Source of the DNA: Pontibacter amylolyticus
Lineage (GTDB): Bacteria > Bacteroidota > Bacteroidia > Cytophagales > Hymenobacteraceae
Assembly (NCBI RefSeq): GCF_014638845.1
Contig: NZ_BMFP01000004.1
Coordinates: forward strand, 310,001-374,000
Length of the DNA stretch: 64,000 nt
Direction: 5' to 3'
Under the pieces are notes generated by a model, which was not told the DNA's origin, did not search any database, and saw only the letters and a program-made list of their open reading frames with translations. The position numbers were made by a program, and so were the translations under genes. This document shows positions 32,701 to 41,186 of the stretch, in pieces. The number at the start of each line of letters is the position of its first letter. Within the stretch, counting starts at the first letter, position 1.

Positions 32701-35503
32701 CGTGACTTTCTACGATGAGAAGTACCGGGTAATTCAAACATTGGGCGACGGTTTCTTAGAAGGGAAGCGGGTGGCCGGATGGGAGCGGACGGGCACCGTC
32801 TACGACTTCGCGGGGCAGCCAGAGGAAACTCTAGCGATATATCAGGTGCCCGCTCGGGACCCTGAGCCGGCGCGCATCTATCGCATCTACCAGCAGATGA
32901 GCTACGACCATGCGGGACGCCATACTAAAACGGTGCAGCAGATAGACGGTCATGGGCCGGAAATGCTGGCCGAGAATAGTTACAACGAGCTGGGACAGCT
33001 TATCACAAAGAGACTGCACAAGAAGAGCAACAGCGGGCAGGAAGAGTGGGAGAGGGACTTTCTCCAGGAGGTGGACTTCCGCTACAACATACGAGGCTGG
33101 CTGACTGATATCAACAACCCGGAGCTGGTCGTGCAGCAGGAAAAGCTTTTCGGCATGAAGCTAAGCTACAATACGGACATGCAGCTGGGGGGGCTAGGCC
33201 AATACAATGGCAATATCTCAGAAATGCGCTGGGCCACGATCTCCGATGAAGGGAAGCAGCGTGGCTACGCCTACGCCTATGACAGGGCCAGCCGACTGAC
33301 CGAAGGCCTCTACCGGTCAAATCCGGGAGCTGGTTGGACAAACATAGGCGAGAACTACACCGTGAGCGGCATCACCTACGACGCCAATGGTAACATTGGC
33401 TCTATGGAGCGACACGGCCTACTGCAGGAGGATGCTTATATGGAGCAGTATACCTTGGAGGACTTCGGACCAGTGGACAACCTAAAGTACGATTATGCGG
33501 GCAACCAGCTGATTAACGTGAAGGACGAGGGTGGGGACGTGGGGCACAAAGACTATTTTCGTGACAATGGGCACACAGATGAAAACGCTGTCGAATATGG
33601 TTACGACTTGAACGGCAACCTTGAAAAAGATGACAACAAGGGCATCACCTCTGTTGCCTACAACCACCTGAACCTGCCAGAGCGGGTGGAGGTCGCTGAC
33701 CAGGGGCATATCCGGTTCATCTACACGGCCGCAGGGCAAAAACTCCGTAAGGAGGTTTATGACACCAATAATCAGCTGACGAGCTCCACTGAGTACGCGG
33801 GGCCTTTCGTGTTCGAGGGCGGGGCGCTGCAGTTTGCCCACACCTCCGAGGGCAGGGCCCTCTACCAACCGACGGCCGACGAGCCGTGGCGCTTTGAGTA
33901 CCACCTCAAGGACCATCTGGGCAACTTGCGGGTGAGCTTTGCCGAACCCACAAGCTTAACTGCTGAACTCACGATGGAGATGATGGCCGCCCCACAGGAG
34001 GAGGAGAACTTCGGGCGCGTTTCTGAGACGCGCCACCTGGACCGCGGCCGCTCACGATCGGGCTCGCACGCAGCGTTGCTGGGCGCGGGCAGGGGCAAAC
34101 CGCTGGGGCCTGGTCGCAGACTGACCGTTCGATCCGGCGATAGGGTGAAGGCGGAGGTTTACGGCCTCTATGAGGAGGAGGTGAAAAGCAACAAAGGCCT
34201 TAACCTGGCCGCTTGGCTGTTGGGGTCTGCGACGGCGGGCGTGGGCACCATGACTGAACTGGGCAATGGTAACGGCAAGGCCTTGCCTTACATCGGGGCG
34301 GGCATCGCGTTGGCGCCTGTGGTATTGCAGAAAGAAAAGGGGGCTCCTGTGGCCTACATGCGCTATATTGCTTATGGCAAAGACTCCAGCTATGTCGACT
34401 CTGGCTATCAGTTGCTCACTAGACTGGCCAACGGGGAGTGGGAGAAGTTGGAGCTGGCCTATACCGCTAAGCAGGATGGCTTTGTGGAGGTGTTCCTCGC
34501 CAACGAGAGTTACGAGGCGGCTTGGTTCGATGACATGTCAGTGCAGCACCTGGAACAGATGCTTGTGCAGGAGAACCACTACGACCCTTGGGGGCTGAAC
34601 CTGGCGGGCATCGAGAAGCAGGGGGCGCCGGACCACCTCTTCCAGTACAACGGAAAGGAAAAGCAGACCGAGCTGGGGCTTAACTGGATGGACTACGGGG
34701 CCAGGATGTATGATGCGCAGCTGGGGAGATTTCATACCCAGGACAGGTTCGCTGAGAAGTACCTCAATTTCACGCCGTATCAATATGGGGCGAATAATCC
34801 AATTAGATTTATAGATATTAATGGTGACAGTATAGGTGTACATAGTTCCATCAGCAGTGATTTTGTACTGAATCGAGCCTTTAATCACTTTGCGAGTTCT
34901 AAAGTTGGAAGAGCATTCTTATCTCAATATGCAAAGAAAGGACAAACTATAGCGGGATATACTTTTACAGAAGATGGCCAATACCACAAAGATGGAATAC
35001 ACTTGAATTATGAGGCTAAACTAGTTGAAGATGATGAAGTCTGGAAAGATAGAGGGAAAGATTCCCGTGGAAGCACTAATGCTGAAGGAAATACAATAAC
35101 TGTCTTTGTCAACTCTTATTCTAAAGTAAATTCGCAAGATGGGAGCACATATGATTGGTCTCCGAGCTTAGACAGGACCTCTGTTGCTACAGCAAAACAA
35201 ATGGGAAGAGGTATCTTCTCAAGAACTATGACCTTTTTTCATGAGTCTTTTATTCATGCAGATTTATTTGCGAAGGATTATCAAGATAATGGTTTATTTG
35301 ACTATAGCAATATATCCAGCAGGTTTAAAACTCCTGGTCTAAAGGAACACTGGCAACATTTTCAAGTTTTATATAATAAAGATAATTCACTATGGCCTGG
35401 AGGAGCTAAAAGGGGATTAATAGAAGTAAACTCAGGATACCAGTATTATAGTAATGAACAAATAAGTAAGATGATATGGGATTACAATGGAGGAAAAAGG
35501 TAA
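29756..35503 (+). CDS. Large RHS toxin with Ig-like front, DUF6443 and C-terminal tip
   Basis: 1915 residues. Signal peptide (1-27), then Ig/PKD-like beta domains (about 30-480; CQGTGTVLSATGGENSYTFR), a DUF6443-like segment (about 490-580: YIVESVMMDKYKTYEELHQL and EYDQLGREARKFLPYA), YD repeats (about 700-1400), and the RHS-associated core (FQYNGKEKQTELGLNWMDYG, MYDAQLGRFHTQDRF, YGANNPIRFIDINGDS to about 1690). The last 225 residues are a variable tip with the motif FFHESFIHADLF (H1829, E1830, H1834), a HExxxH pattern that hints at a metal site. Base composition turns AT-rich exactly at the tip. The immunity-like gene follows with overlap. Confidence 0.88.
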   Translation: MIQLYPLVRVSCLVLLFFLLWSPVQAQNCYPDFYVYQVSPYGPLCSPGYVTLRADSYQGESGQYVSGEFRWYSGETSTWPVQTTQIWGSNTTSDYMVYAEDGKTVWVSYFDNNTWCESSRVAYTFSITSPPTMSVEYAKSCEPGTAEIKLSGAPSGGTYRLYKYQNGYLNLVQSNSTGLFMIQGYDRANDHDLYQAQIYMSSGCGNTVYYPLHIDAPDPTPPTVSGTLTVCQGTGTVLSATGGENSYTFRWYDGAGNQLIEGTQFTVPSTLAAGTYYYSVQGVSATDCHTEPLEFAVTINLRPVDSSILANGQTGSAMIYLGQKVTISSIGGVGTPHYWYSSNEGASWNELDATTIGQSNFEHEPSSTGVYTYRVKNRNECGFCDENGGSCGPEQLVRVTVLAPPTVHIATSSGIGIGFGTSLKASVSDGSEASFTWSPAVGLNSTAGAVIKANPVTTTTYTVTATWRNGYTSMGTVTVSPGGNNHNYIVESVMMDKYKTYEELHQLPAREFRQQVSYFDGLGRASQKVAQRASPLEQDIVTPVEYDQLGREARKFLPYAADEASGFFKPNALGDGPSRAGADYLSDSYLGSRQYKFYQQENGPVASGLPFSQAILEASPLNRVLEQGAPGEAWQPAESGRLGDIHTVKVHQRANAVGEVRQWEYSSSDNFFVSPGYYAAGSLFVTETYDEQDALVVEYKNLQGQVVAKKVQEIGSISSSEVESGFMITQYIYDSFGNLRLVIQPEGYRSELPGPDVNGHVTLSSTLTPVFLKRWCFRYEYDGRRRVIEKQVPGAGAVYMVYDLRDLPVLTQDAEQRLRDEWGYVRYDAHGRSVETGLYRPGEELTQGQMQQRLTDFYIGDPDQVTEEHLSISSHDGRAVYEASGSITFLPDFSFAATSTASLTARIAPATSLARQSYFPGGGDDYEALTQTFYDNYGQPELEDYNFNGTIMARLTPQNTRVLGLVTGTRTKVLGTGEWLTNVTFYDEKYRVIQTLGDGFLEGKRVAGWERTGTVYDFAGQPEETLAIYQVPARDPEPARIYRIYQQMSYDHAGRHTKTVQQIDGHGPEMLAENSYNELGQLITKRLHKKSNSGQEEWERDFLQEVDFRYNIRGWLTDINNPELVVQQEKLFGMKLSYNTDMQLGGLGQYNGNISEMRWATISDEGKQRGYAYAYDRASRLTEGLYRSNPGAGWTNIGENYTVSGITYDANGNIGSMERHGLLQEDAYMEQYTLEDFGPVDNLKYDYAGNQLINVKDEGGDVGHKDYFRDNGHTDENAVEYGYDLNGNLEKDDNKGITSVAYNHLNLPERVEVADQGHIRFIYTAAGQKLRKEVYDTNNQLTSSTEYAGPFVFEGGALQFAHTSEGRALYQPTADEPWRFEYHLKDHLGNLRVSFAEPTSLTAELTMEMMAAPQEEENFGRVSETRHLDRGRSRSGSHAALLGAGRGKPLGPGRRLTVRSGDRVKAEVYGLYEEEVKSNKGLNLAAWLLGSATAGVGTMTELGNGNGKALPYIGAGIALAPVVLQKEKGAPVAYMRYIAYGKDSSYVDSGYQLLTRLANGEWEKLELAYTAKQDGFVEVFLANESYEAAWFDDMSVQHLEQMLVQENHYDPWGLNLAGIEKQGAPDHLFQYNGKEKQTELGLNWMDYGARMYDAQLGRFHTQDRFAEKYLNFTPYQYGANNPIRFIDINGDSIGVHSSISSDFVLNRAFNHFASSKVGRAFLSQYAKKGQTIAGYTFTEDGQYHKDGIHLNYEAKLVEDDEVWKDRGKDSRGSTNAEGNTITVFVNSYSKVNSQDGSTYDWSPSLDRTSVATAKQMGRGIFSRTMTFFHESFIHADLFAKDYQDNGLFDYSNISSRFKTPGLKEHWQHFQVLYNKDNSLWPGGAKRGLIEVNSGYQYYSNEQISKMIWDYNGGKR

Positions 35504-36144
35504 CGAACCATTTCAAGGTTTTAGTCTGGTGCTCGTTTTTACTTTTCTGCAGCTCATGTGATAGTAGGAGTGAGGAAGTTATATTACTATCATATAATTG
35601 GTTTGATAGTGCCGATAAACAACTGAGTAGCGATACAACTACAATTACCTTATTAGAAAATGGAGCAATAAATACTGTTGAAGTATCGAAAGGAGGCCAA
35701 GTTCTTTTTACTTATAAACAAGTTTATGATAAAGACTCAGGCCTCTACAACTTCTGTGACGGTGTGAAAGTGCTAACACACTCCTTTTATGATTCTCTAT
35801 CACTTTACAGGTATTGTAAGGCAAAATCCCCCTTTCTCAGCGAAGAGACAATATTAGTAGATAGTAAAAAATATAGCAGTAATGGTAAGAACTTTGTAGT
35901 GTTCCAGTATAAAGAGTTCAACACAATGCAAGCACCATTCTATAGTTACTATTTGGATGAAATTGGATTCATATGCTATTATGATTTTGAGAGTGATATT
36001 TACTTAAAACCTACATATTCCACTAAGCACTGGGATGTGGTTAAGGACATAACCCAACAGCTTGTTAGTGATTCTACTTTTTTTGCGAGATTTATCCTTA
36101 ATAAAGCTTCTCCAGACTTTTATCGAGGTAGTGGTTATGAATAA
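35476..36144 (+). CDS. Lipoprotein, candidate immunity protein for RHS tip
   Basis: 222 residues. It starts inside the end of the RHS gene (28-bp overlap in another frame), which favours coupled translation. The hydrophobic signal ends LLFCSSC with the lipidated Cys at 28, followed by DSRSEE. The mature part is rich in Tyr, Ser and Asp with no family recognised. An AT-rich orphan directly after a polymorphic toxin tip is the classical position of the cognate immunity protein, and a lipoprotein would meet a toxin arriving in the periplasm or at the membrane. This role is inference. Confidence 0.6.
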   Translation: MGLQWRKKVTNHFKVLVWCSFLLFCSSCDSRSEEVILLSYNWFDSADKQLSSDTTTITLLENGAINTVEVSKGGQVLFTYKQVYDKDSGLYNFCDGVKVLTHSFYDSLSLYRYCKAKSPFLSEETILVDSKKYSSNGKNFVVFQYKEFNTMQAPFYSYYLDEIGFICYYDFESDIYLKPTYSTKHWDVVKDITQQLVSDSTFFARFILNKASPDFYRGSGYE

Positions 36145-36715
36145 ATCCAAACTCTGTTAGTTCGGGGTTATAAACTGTATCCGCATTTCAATATGAACAT
36201 AGTAGAGGCCATTTCCACTCTTAATTAGGCTACTTCCTTCAAAGGGTTTCTTGGGGAAAAAGCATTACTTGCATTAGTGTCATTGACAGGTAAAGCGGTG
36301 TTCGTGCGTGTCCTCGCTCACGCTCCCTTCGGCACACCATGGTCTACTCGCTGCGCTGCGTTCCACCATGGCTTTGCCTTTCGGTCGGCTCGTTGCGGTA
36401 CTCCTCACGGCTGTTGCTATTTTGTTTTTGAGTCTATAATAAGCCTCCGGCAGGAAGGCCAAAAACAAAACCCACAGCCCATTTTATGCTCGCCTGCGGG
36501 TCAGCCGCCGCACAGCCAGCCGCCCACCCTCACGGGTGTTCTCTTCCTGGCTGGCTCTGGCTTCCGCTCGCAGCGGCTTCGCGCTTTGGAATCTTACCCC
36601 CAACCCCCGGCATCAACCGGGGGCTTTACTTTTGAACCTTTCAAGAGGAAGTTAGATTCTGTAATGTGACAAGTGCTTAATACATTTTATGAGTTAATTA
36701 TTTTTTATACTTCTT
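36145..36715. other. GC-rich non-coding block between AT-rich genes
   Basis: Positions 36277-36640 are notably GC-rich (tracts like CGTGTCCTCGCTCACGCTCC and CTCGCCTGCGGGTCAGCCGC) inside an otherwise AT-rich stretch. A 130-codon frame there has a composition unlike a protein. The paired tracts TTTTGTTTTTGAGTC (36420-36434) and CCAAAAACAAAACCC (36459-36473) flank 24 bp. The block ends in the hairpin CCCCCGG-CATCAA-CCGGGGG (36604-36623) followed by CTTTACTTTTG. It may be a structured RNA or a control region of a mobile element. Confidence 0.4.
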
Positions 36716-37504
36716 TTATCTAATAATGTACTCCATGAATTCCCTGCCAAACTGTGTAATGCTCATATACTCAAAAGGTTCAACACCAATGCCCCCAATA
36801 CCCGTGTCAACTAATAAGCCTCTCGAAAAAAGCCTTTGTTTGAAGTAAAGGAATTGATCTTCTGTTATATTATAATATGGTGCTTCCAGTCTATGTCTGC
36901 CAGAGGTGATCTTTTCATTTTCAGATGCGATCAGATTATTCACTCCATCAATCTCTGCGATTAGAGAAAGATAATTGTTGGCATAACCAGCAGCTTTTAG
37001 TTCTCTTTCCGGTTCTAATCGTTCCCTAAGCTGTTCCAACTTATTGTTATGCCTTACTAGATTTTGCTTAATAGGCTTAAGTTTAATATAGAAGAGGTTG
37101 AAATGATGCAGAATCGTGATTTCAGCTTCACTAAGACTTGAAATTAAGTCTAAATAAATCTCAGCACTGTCAACATTGATATTCGGGCAAAGCATTTGAT
37201 TGATTAATATATCCCTGAATCTTCTATGTTTTTCCTTAGAACTCGACTGTACTACCCTCATTAGCACGGACTCAAATAAGTCGCTAAACTCCTCGGTTTG
37301 AAGGGTATCAAGGTTTATCAACTTAGTGTTATAATCTGATTCATCTTTTAGTAAATCTGCAAAATCGCTAATTCGATTCTTCTTGATCTGGCTTCTATCC
37401 GCAAATGCTACTAAATCAAGTGTATTGCCTATGTTCGGGATATCACTAAAGTAGTTTTGCATAACTGCAAGCCTTCGGTCTTTTTTATGGATACTATGTT
37501 TCAT
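36716..37504 (-). CDS. Orphan cytoplasmic protein, winged-helix-like C-terminus
   Basis: 262 residues, AT-rich, no signal or membrane segment. The middle (SEIYLDLISSLSEAEITILH type, about 112-135, preceded by RFRDILINQMLCPNIN) recalls the 'L+P+EA+IL' helices of DUF4393/Abi-alpha-like proteins. A coiled coil follows (about 145-165, RHNNKLEQLRERLEPERE). The C-terminus (EDQFLYFKQRLFSRGLLVD, YMSITQFGREFMEYI) looks like a winged helix. It is divergent from the gene at 37598 with a 93-bp gap. Function is not recognised; accessory/defence use is a guess. Confidence 0.55.
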   Translation of the reverse strand: MKHSIHKKDRRLAVMQNYFSDIPNIGNTLDLVAFADRSQIKKNRISDFADLLKDESDYNTKLINLDTLQTEEFSDLFESVLMRVVQSSSKEKHRRFRDILINQMLCPNINVDSAEIYLDLISSLSEAEITILHHFNLFYIKLKPIKQNLVRHNNKLEQLRERLEPERELKAAGYANNYLSLIAEIDGVNNLIASENEKITSGRHRLEAPYYNITEDQFLYFKQRLFSRGLLVDTGIGGIGVEPFEYMSITQFGREFMEYIIR

Positions 37505-37597
37505 CGCTACATTTTATTTCTCTAAAGTTAATGTCATCATAACTTTACTCAATATTTTAATGCTGCCTTAATAAAGGGTTTAACTAATGTAAATTAA

Positions 37598-38509
37598 ATG
37601 GAAATAATATTTCAATCTGGCGAGTTTTATGGTGAGGAAAATTCGTGGATAGGGGATCTGTTCATTACTTCTATAGGTGCGTTTTTAGGGTTTTGTGGCG
37701 CATTGATTCTATTTCGGTACCAGCTAAGTGTGGAAAAAGAAAAAAATGGAAAGGCTGAAAAGGATTCAATAGAGCGAAAGCTCCATTATTTTACCTCGTT
37801 GATTCACAAAATAACTGGAGCAAGCAAAGAACAGGCTGATCATTTAAGGGCATTTTGTAATTCATTTAGTGAAGACCCATTTGAGCTACCTAGACCGGCA
37901 TTGGTATCATCTCTTGATATTAAAAGGTTCTCAGAAGGACTAAGCCACGAAGAGTACTATTATGCATACATCAGCAAATTTGGGCTAACAAAATCAATAG
38001 TCTATGGATACAGACGCTTATATTCTTATATTGATTTTCTAAATATGGCTTTACCACAGCTTGATGAAGTATACAAACAATCAGTAATTTACCACAACGA
38101 ACTAAAAAGTGAATACACAGACTTGGTCAATGAAAGTGTCCATATGGCAAGAGAATTGGTAAAACAGCTTGTTAATGATGAAGAATACAAAAGTTTGACT
38201 GAGTTTCTGGAAGAACGGCTTCATCGGAATAATGAGAATGCGGCATCTAGTTCAAGCCTTCTTTTAGCACAGGAGGAATGGGTGGATGCAGTAAGTGAAT
38301 TTCTAAAAGTTAACTACATAGATGATGAAACCCTAAGTGATTTGATTAGAAAGCTGGACCGTGTTACGAACGTCTTTATCTTTAAAGAGCAAGCTAATGA
38401 TACAATAAAAGACATGTTCAAAAAAAGTCATACTAAAATTGAAGAAGCGCATCGGGGGTTACTTGAAGTATCTTCCAATTTGGTATCAACTTACATCTCA
38501 TATCAATAG
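37598..38509 (+). CDS. Orphan single-TM protein with long coiled-coil body
   Basis: 303 residues. One transmembrane helix lies at about 19-40 (GDLFITSIGAFLGFCGALIL), followed by a charged helical cytoplasmic body (YQLSVEKEKNGKAEKDSIER onward). The body contains segments such as ESVHMARELVKQLVNDEEYK and SDLIRKLDRVTNVFIFKEQA. It is AT-rich and divergent from 36716. The topology resembles small membrane sensors seen beside defence genes, but no family is recognised and no partner nuclease or toxin is adjacent except the divergent orphan. Confidence 0.55.
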   Translation: MEIIFQSGEFYGEENSWIGDLFITSIGAFLGFCGALILFRYQLSVEKEKNGKAEKDSIERKLHYFTSLIHKITGASKEQADHLRAFCNSFSEDPFELPRPALVSSLDIKRFSEGLSHEEYYYAYISKFGLTKSIVYGYRRLYSYIDFLNMALPQLDEVYKQSVIYHNELKSEYTDLVNESVHMARELVKQLVNDEEYKSLTEFLEERLHRNNENAASSSSLLLAQEEWVDAVSEFLKVNYIDDETLSDLIRKLDRVTNVFIFKEQANDTIKDMFKKSHTKIEEAHRGLLEVSSNLVSTYISYQ

Positions 38510-38873
38510 CGCTTATGCAATTGATAAATTTGTTGACTTTGACTATTTTTTTAACAGATACATCGGGGCTTTAAGGTTAACGACATCGGCAGCATCGTGG
38601 GACTTGGCCGCTACTTCAGTTTTAGCGGTATAATCTCGGCCAGCATACTAAGCCGCTCTGATATAATTAGGCCTGTTCCTCTTCCATTCCAGGAGCCTTG
38701 CTTTTATGAAAGTTAAGAGCTTTTTCAGTTCTTTCTATCGCGAGTTGTAGTGTATATATAATATTATTGATAAAAGTAACCTTGTCATCTTATCTTACAG
38801 GAATGTTGTACTTGTAGCTTTGAGAGCCCAGCACTAACTGCCAACTAACTTTTTAAAAAAACATCACCACTAT
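38510..38873. other. Intergenic region with possible coding remnant
   Basis: No intact gene. One plus-strand frame (about 38566-38717) reads FKVNDIGSIVGLGRYFSFSG followed by about 25 more residues and a stop. It looks like the tail of a protein but has no start, so it may be a decayed fragment. The right part is AT-rich and leads to the beta-barrel gene at 38874. Confidence 0.3.
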
Positions 38874-40049
38874 ATGCGTTATCTGCTCTTGCCCTTTGCC
38901 AGAACCTGTATTAGACTACTGCCCTTCCTTCTACTTTTGCTTTCCTTTGCATCGTTTGCCCAGCCAGCCAAGCAGCACCTGCCGACGGGCGCTCCGGAGG
39001 CCGGGGAGCTGCTGCGCGAGATGATCGCCTGGCAGGACAGCCTGCAGGCAATCGACTATGCGCTGCAGGATTCCTCGCGCCTGCATGCTTCGCTTGACAG
39101 TCTGCGGCAGTTGGGGGAAGAGGGAGAAACACTCGCGCGAAGAGTTGACAGCCTCTCGCAGGCCGTAGCGGGACGGTCGGTACTGCCTGAGGAACTGAAG
39201 GAGGTGCGCGGGAGACTGGAACGCCAGCTGCAGGAGGGAAAGGAGGCCCTGGCCACCCAGTTCATGCCGGAGGAGCTCGAACAAGCCCTGCGCCAGCTTG
39301 AAGAGGCCGGGCAAAAAAGCGTTGCCGTCCGGTTACCCCAGCCCACTGCTGTGGGGCCGCTGCCAACTTCTGCCGACGAGTTGAAGGCAAAAGCAGGGCA
39401 GACGGCATTGAAAGCGGCGGGGGAGCCCTTTACCGAGCCCTTCGACAGGTTGGGGCAGGCGAAAGCCGACTTTGACAAGTACAAGGGTCGGGCAAGCAAG
39501 GTGGAGAGCGTGAAGGACATGCCCAAAGGCCTGCTGGGACCCAACTCCCTCAAAGGGAAGCACTGGGTGGAGCGGGTGGTGGTGGGCAGTCTCTGGCAGG
39601 CGGGCAAGCAGGAGCACTTCTTCCTGGACCTGGGGCCGACACTAGCCTGGCGCTTCTCGGAGCGACTCTCAGCGGGCGCGGGCGGACAGTACCGCCTGCA
39701 CCTGAGCGTGAAGGAAAAGCCCTTTGTAGGCGGCTCGGAACGGGTGGGGGGCTACAGCCTCTTTTCGGACTTCCAGATCAAGAGCGGCTTTTTTGCACGG
39801 CTGCAGTACGAATACTTAAGTGCGCCGGTGAAGGAAATAGATCCCCTCACGCAGGAGGAGACACTTGGTAGAGTATGGGTGCCTGGGCTGTTAGTGGGGC
39901 TGGGTAAGGACTACACGCTCTACAAAAAGCTTAGGGGCTACGCCCTTCTGCAATACAACCTGCTGCACGAGAAGAGCCGCACGCCTTATCTACACCCGTT
40001 ACAGGCCCGCGTCGGATTCTTCCTCTTTGGCAGTGATATTATCAAGTGA
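38874..40049 (+). CDS. Exported protein with helical front and C-terminal beta-barrel
   Basis: 391 residues. A signal peptide ends LLSFASFAQ (about 24). Residues about 45-150 are a Leu/Glu/Arg-rich helical coil (LDSLRQLGEEGETLARRVDS). From about 225 the protein shows alternating beta strands typical of a small outer-membrane barrel (HFFLDLGPTLAWRFSERLSA, KSGFFARLQYEYLSAPV, YALLQYNLLHEKSRTPYLHP), ending LQARVGFFLFGSDIIK. GC content matches the RHS genes, not the AT-rich orphans just before it. It may serve as surface partner of the RHS/fibre set, but that is by neighbourhood only. Confidence 0.6.
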   Translation: MRYLLLPFARTCIRLLPFLLLLLSFASFAQPAKQHLPTGAPEAGELLREMIAWQDSLQAIDYALQDSSRLHASLDSLRQLGEEGETLARRVDSLSQAVAGRSVLPEELKEVRGRLERQLQEGKEALATQFMPEELEQALRQLEEAGQKSVAVRLPQPTAVGPLPTSADELKAKAGQTALKAAGEPFTEPFDRLGQAKADFDKYKGRASKVESVKDMPKGLLGPNSLKGKHWVERVVVGSLWQAGKQEHFFLDLGPTLAWRFSERLSAGAGGQYRLHLSVKEKPFVGGSERVGGYSLFSDFQIKSGFFARLQYEYLSAPVKEIDPLTQEETLGRVWVPGLLVGLGKDYTLYKKLRGYALLQYNLLHEKSRTPYLHPLQARVGFFLFGSDIIK

Positions 40050-40266
40050 CTTTAAGCAAAAGCATGCACTTATAATTTCATGAGCATCTTATTATGTGGA
40101 AGATAACAGGCTCGTTTGGGCTTGATGAGTCAAATCACATTTTAAGTTAATGGGATTTGTGCGGAATAATTTCTAAGTTTTTTGAGTAAAATAGGACGAA
40201 ATAAAAAGGCGGAATAATTAGCTCCAAAACAGGAGATTTGTGTGCGAATTGTGTGTACATAAAAAA

Positions 40267-40297
40267 AGCCACTTAACGATTTTACTCGTAAGTGGCT
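40267..40297 (-). terminator. Rho-independent terminator after tRNA-Arg
   Basis: On the minus strand AGCCACTTA and TAAGTGGCT form a 9-bp stem with a 13-nt loop, followed by a run of seven T (plus-strand A at 40261-40267). It lies 10 bp after the tRNA 3' end and fits the terminator of that tRNA transcript. Confidence 0.8.
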
Positions 40298-40307
40298 GAT
40301 TTTCAAG

Positions 40308-40381
40308 TGGTCGCGAAGGGAGTCGAACCCCTAACCTTCTGATTCGTAGTCAGATGCTCTATCCAGTTGAGCTACGTGACC
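40308..40381 (-). tRNA. tRNA-Arg (anticodon ACG)
   Basis: A 74-nt cloverleaf reads on the minus strand. The acceptor stem is GGTCACG with CGCGACC (one A-C mismatch) and A73; the D arm is GCTCAACTGGATAGAGC; the anticodon stem-loop CTGACTACGAATCAG has ACG; the T arm is AGGGGTTCGACTCCCTT. CCA is not encoded after A73, as is usual in Bacteroidota. It marks the step between the accessory region on its 3' side and core-like DNA on its 5' side. Confidence 0.95.
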
Positions 40382-40450
40382 ATTTTCCGTTATGGTGATG
40401 CAAAGTAAAGGCCTTTTTTCTTGCGATGCAAGCCCCAGAGCGAATTTTTC

Positions 40451-41170
40451 TCAACTTTTTGCCGTCGCTTTCCGGAGCGCCCGCTTCAGGGCCTGGTCAA
40501 AAATAAAGTACAAGCCGCCTATCGATATGATTACCAGTGCGATCATCAGCAGTTGACTTCCTTTGTTGCTGCCAGGGTCCTGCAGTAATTTTATCACGTC
40601 GCTGGCCTGCGTACCTACCCAGAAGAAGAAAAGGGTACGGGGCAACATACCCACAATGCTCGCCAAAAAGAACCGGGTCTTGTCGACCTGCAGCAGCGAG
40701 AGCACAAAATTCATCAGCGCGAAGGGCAGCACCGGGGAAATGCGTGTCAGGAAGATCAGCCCCCAGCTCTGTTCGCGCAGCTCCTGCATCAGGTACATCG
40801 TTTTTTCGAAGCGATTCAGGAAAGACATCATTTTGCCATGGTCGATGAGACGGGCCAGGGTATAGCCGATGATTGACGCAATGCCATAAGACACAACCAC
40901 TCCAGCAAAGCCAGGCCAGCCCAGGTAAAAGCCGCTTACCAGCGCCACAAAGGTAGTCGGAGTGAGGGCCAGTGACATGGTAAAGGAGATCACGACAAAG
41001 TAAAGGAGCATCTGTGGCCAGCTCAGGTCCTCTAGCAGGGTTTCGTTTTGATACAGGTATACAGCAGCCGAGGAGCTGACAACCAGCGGCACAACGACCA
41101 ACAGCAGCATGGAAATAAAGGAAGGCGCGTTTTCACGTATAAAAGTCCGCAGCATGGACAGTTTAAGCAT
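40451..41170 (-). CDS. TVP38/TMEM64 (VTT-domain) membrane protein
   Basis: 239 residues with about six hydrophobic segments. The VTT/SNARE-associated domain is visible with the conserved GFYLGWPGFAGVVVSYGIAS segment and the FLTRISPVLPFALMNFVLSL re-entrant-loop motif (R-P-P-N pattern). Members of this DedA-related superfamily act as lipid scramblases or flippases in membranes; the bacterial substrate is uncertain. A -7-like TATCTTTG lies on the minus strand at 41187-41194, 17 bp upstream of the start. It converges on nothing: the tRNA is on the same strand downstream of it. Confidence 0.85.
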   Translation of the reverse strand: MLKLSMLRTFIRENAPSFISMLLLVVVPLVVSSSAAVYLYQNETLLEDLSWPQMLLYFVVISFTMSLALTPTTFVALVSGFYLGWPGFAGVVVSYGIASIIGYTLARLIDHGKMMSFLNRFEKTMYLMQELREQSWGLIFLTRISPVLPFALMNFVLSLLQVDKTRFFLASIVGMLPRTLFFFWVGTQASDVIKLLQDPGSNKGSQLLMIALVIISIGGLYFIFDQALKRALRKATAKS

Positions 41171-41186
41171 AGTAGACGTTTTTGGT

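Noticed and set aside
36277..36669. 130-codon plus-strand frame
   Set aside because: Composition and repeats fit non-coding structured DNA rather than a protein.
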